Origin: Symbiodinium natans
Lineage: Eukaryota > Sar > Dinophyceae > Suessiales > Symbiodiniaceae
Direction: 5' to 3'
Length of the DNA stretch: 30,767 bases
Assembly (NCBI GenBank): GCA_905221605.1
Contig: CAJNDS010000448.1
Location: 107,501 to 138,267 of the forward strand
This document shows, piece after piece, positions 29,741 through 30,767 of the stretch. Each line of letters starts with the position of its first letter. Within the stretch, counting starts at the first letter, position 1. The notes beneath the pieces were generated by a model that was not told the origin of the DNA, did no database searches, and worked only from the letters and a program-made list of their open reading frames with translations. The translations under genes and the position numbers were made by a program.

Positions 29741-30767
29741 TGACGGCCACTATGGATGTTCAGCTCCTGGACGGGCTGGCCTTTGAGTCGCTGGTGCAAT
29801 ACCACTTGCATCAGGCGGCCTGCCATGGCGCCTCTCTTCCGCCCGACCTGGGAATCAGCCCCTCCGCACCTCTTGACCCTTTTCGTCAAGACTGGCGGGG
29901 ACGGTTGTTCCGCCGAGGAAAGGACGGTGGGTATGGGGAGGTGCCCATGCTCCGAGTGATTCGGTACCACAAAGCCAACGGGTACGATCACTCGAAGGTC
30001 CCGCTCCTGAAGAGAGGGGACCGAATCCAGCTTGAGGACGGATCGCACCACATTTATGGTGGTAGTCATCCACCGGGGTGGCTTCGCGATGACCCCGAGC
30101 TGGATCCCGCTCCAGAGAGTAGCGGTGGAGGGTCCACGCCCAAGAGCGAGCCCACGGAGGAGGCCGAGCCTGGACCTCCGCGGGAGGCCGCTCCGCGCGG
30201 GCGGGCCCTCGGGCCGCCGACGAGCGACGTTCAGCAACGCCTGGCAGAGCGTCGTTCCAAGCGGGATTACTCGCCAGACCTGGTGACGCCTCTTGACGAT
30301 CTCCATGCCCAGGAGATCGATTCCTTCTTCGCGGGCGACCCAGCCGCGGATAGCCTTGACGTCATTTTGATGCGCGCCGAGGTTCGCACTGAGTCCCACC
30401 TCAACGTTGGCCGGGAGCGAGAAGAGCCCCTGGTCAAGGAGGAACAGGAGGAGGAAGCTGAGGTTGTCAAGGACGAGGAGGTCTCGGTTGAGATGGAGGC
30501 AGGCACCGCGGATGAGGCGGACGATGTCGCCCTCCCAGCCAACCGAGCCTACGTCGAAGGCCGCTTTTACCCCTACGGCAGCTGGCGGTGCTTCTTCTGC
30601 GAAGCCATCAACCCGGTTACCGAGGACCAGTGCCTCACCACGCACGCGGGCGGCCCGAAAGCGGGCGCCCCGTGCGACGGCCGATGGATCAACGGGATCG
30701 ACATCGGGTGGTGGGAGGTAGACCCTCAAACCGCGCCCGAGCAATGGAGGCGGAGGTTTTCTGCCGA
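29635..30767 (+). CDS. ORF with RanBP2-like zinc finger variant, open at window end
   Basis: The frame is open from 29536; ATGs occur at 29635, 29644, 29737 and 29752, and no stop is met before the end of the window. From the 29752 ATG: MDVQLLDGLAFESLVQYHLH, then a compact basic region (FRQDWRGRLFRRGKDGGYGE; LRVIRYHKANGYDHSKVPLL), an acidic linker (KEEQEEEAEVVKDEEVSVEM), and a Cys motif W-x-C280-x2-C283-x3-N-x6-C294-x13-C308 (WRCFFCEAINPVTEDQC). The first part is the RanBP2-type finger signature, but the last Cys pair is spread to x13 instead of x2. RanBP2 fingers bind RNA or ubiquitin; the role here is unknown. The same-strand neighbour is a Tpt1-like ORF, hinting at an RNA-related unit. The opposite strand also has a long frame, which I take as a shadow. 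Confidence 0.5.
   Translation, partial: MVRMPPGVRDRAVPPGLQEVGPSSPPRPQRCLAPMLTATMDVQLLDGLAFESLVQYHLHQAACHGASLPPDLGISPSAPLDPFRQDWRGRLFRRGKDGGYGEVPMLRVIRYHKANGYDHSKVPLLKRGDRIQLEDGSHHIYGGSHPPGWLRDDPELDPAPESSGGGSTPKSEPTEEAEPGPPREAAPRGRALGPPTSDVQQRLAERRSKRDYSPDLVTPLDDLHAQEIDSFFAGDPAADSLDVILMRAEVRTESHLNVGREREEPLVKEEQEEEAEVVKDEEVSVEMEAGTADEADDVALPANRAYVEGRFYPYGSWRCFFCEAINPVTEDQCLTTHAGGPKAGAPCDGRWINGIDIGWWEVDPQTAPEQWRRRFSA

Noticed and set aside
29563-30744. Long minus-strand open frame (393 codons)
   Set aside because: It is the complement of a GC-rich, acidic + strand ORF that carries the RanBP2-like Cys motif. The minus product has no motif and a composition typical of a shadow frame.

Overview
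The window looks like nuclear DNA of a dinoflagellate, most likely a symbiodiniacean or relative. Four things point there: many interstitial TTTAGGG telomere-type tracts; a protein gene cut into a dozen small exons; a partial copy of the dinoflagellate spliced leader (16760-16772 plus flank); and a Ty3/gypsy-like retroelement whose protein motifs are familiar to me from symbiodiniacean predicted proteins (recalled, not searched).

Region 1 (1 to about 2700) is mostly non-coding. It has a dispersed repeat of about 115 bp, a CA/CG-rich stretch and one short hydrophobic ORF. Region 2 (about 2731-8790) holds, on the + strand, the exons of a cation/Ca2+ exchanger of the CCX/NCLX (SLC8B1) family. 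Both alpha-repeat signatures are present. Its introns are full of telomere-type repeats, poly-C/poly-G runs and short direct repeats. Region 3 (8950-10970) has a Ser/Ala-rich ORF with a 52-residue tandem duplication, then a frame-broken signal-peptide/coiled-coil ORF joined to an RRM-like, LINE-ORF1-like segment. Region 4 (10975-16650) is repeat-rich: palindromes, a foldback, microsatellites, telomere-type tracts and one probable exon.

Region 5 (about 16750-27714) is a degraded Ty3/gypsy-like retroelement. Its order is Gag capsid-like region, two CCCH zinc fingers, protease, RT thumb/connection with LGH motif, RNase H, an unknown domain, [frameshift], a large unknown insert, HHCC-DD35E integrase, GPY/F-like module, a methyltransferase-like region, [frameshift], linker, [TAG], then the RT fingers and palm ending just after YVDD. 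The reverse transcriptase is therefore circularly permuted: its C-terminal half and RNase H are encoded before the integrase, and its catalytic palm at the far end. All catalytic residues I can check are present. This is the strongest candidate for an unusual system here.

Region 6 (27715-30767) follows the RT. It has a GC-rich leader with repeated motifs, a frameshifted Tpt1/KptA-like RNA 2'-phosphotransferase ORF, an acidic low-complexity/coiled-coil ORF, and an ORF open past the window end with a RanBP2-like zinc finger variant. Whether this belongs to the retroelement or to a neighbouring unit cannot be settled here. No LTRs or primer-binding site were recognised by eye.
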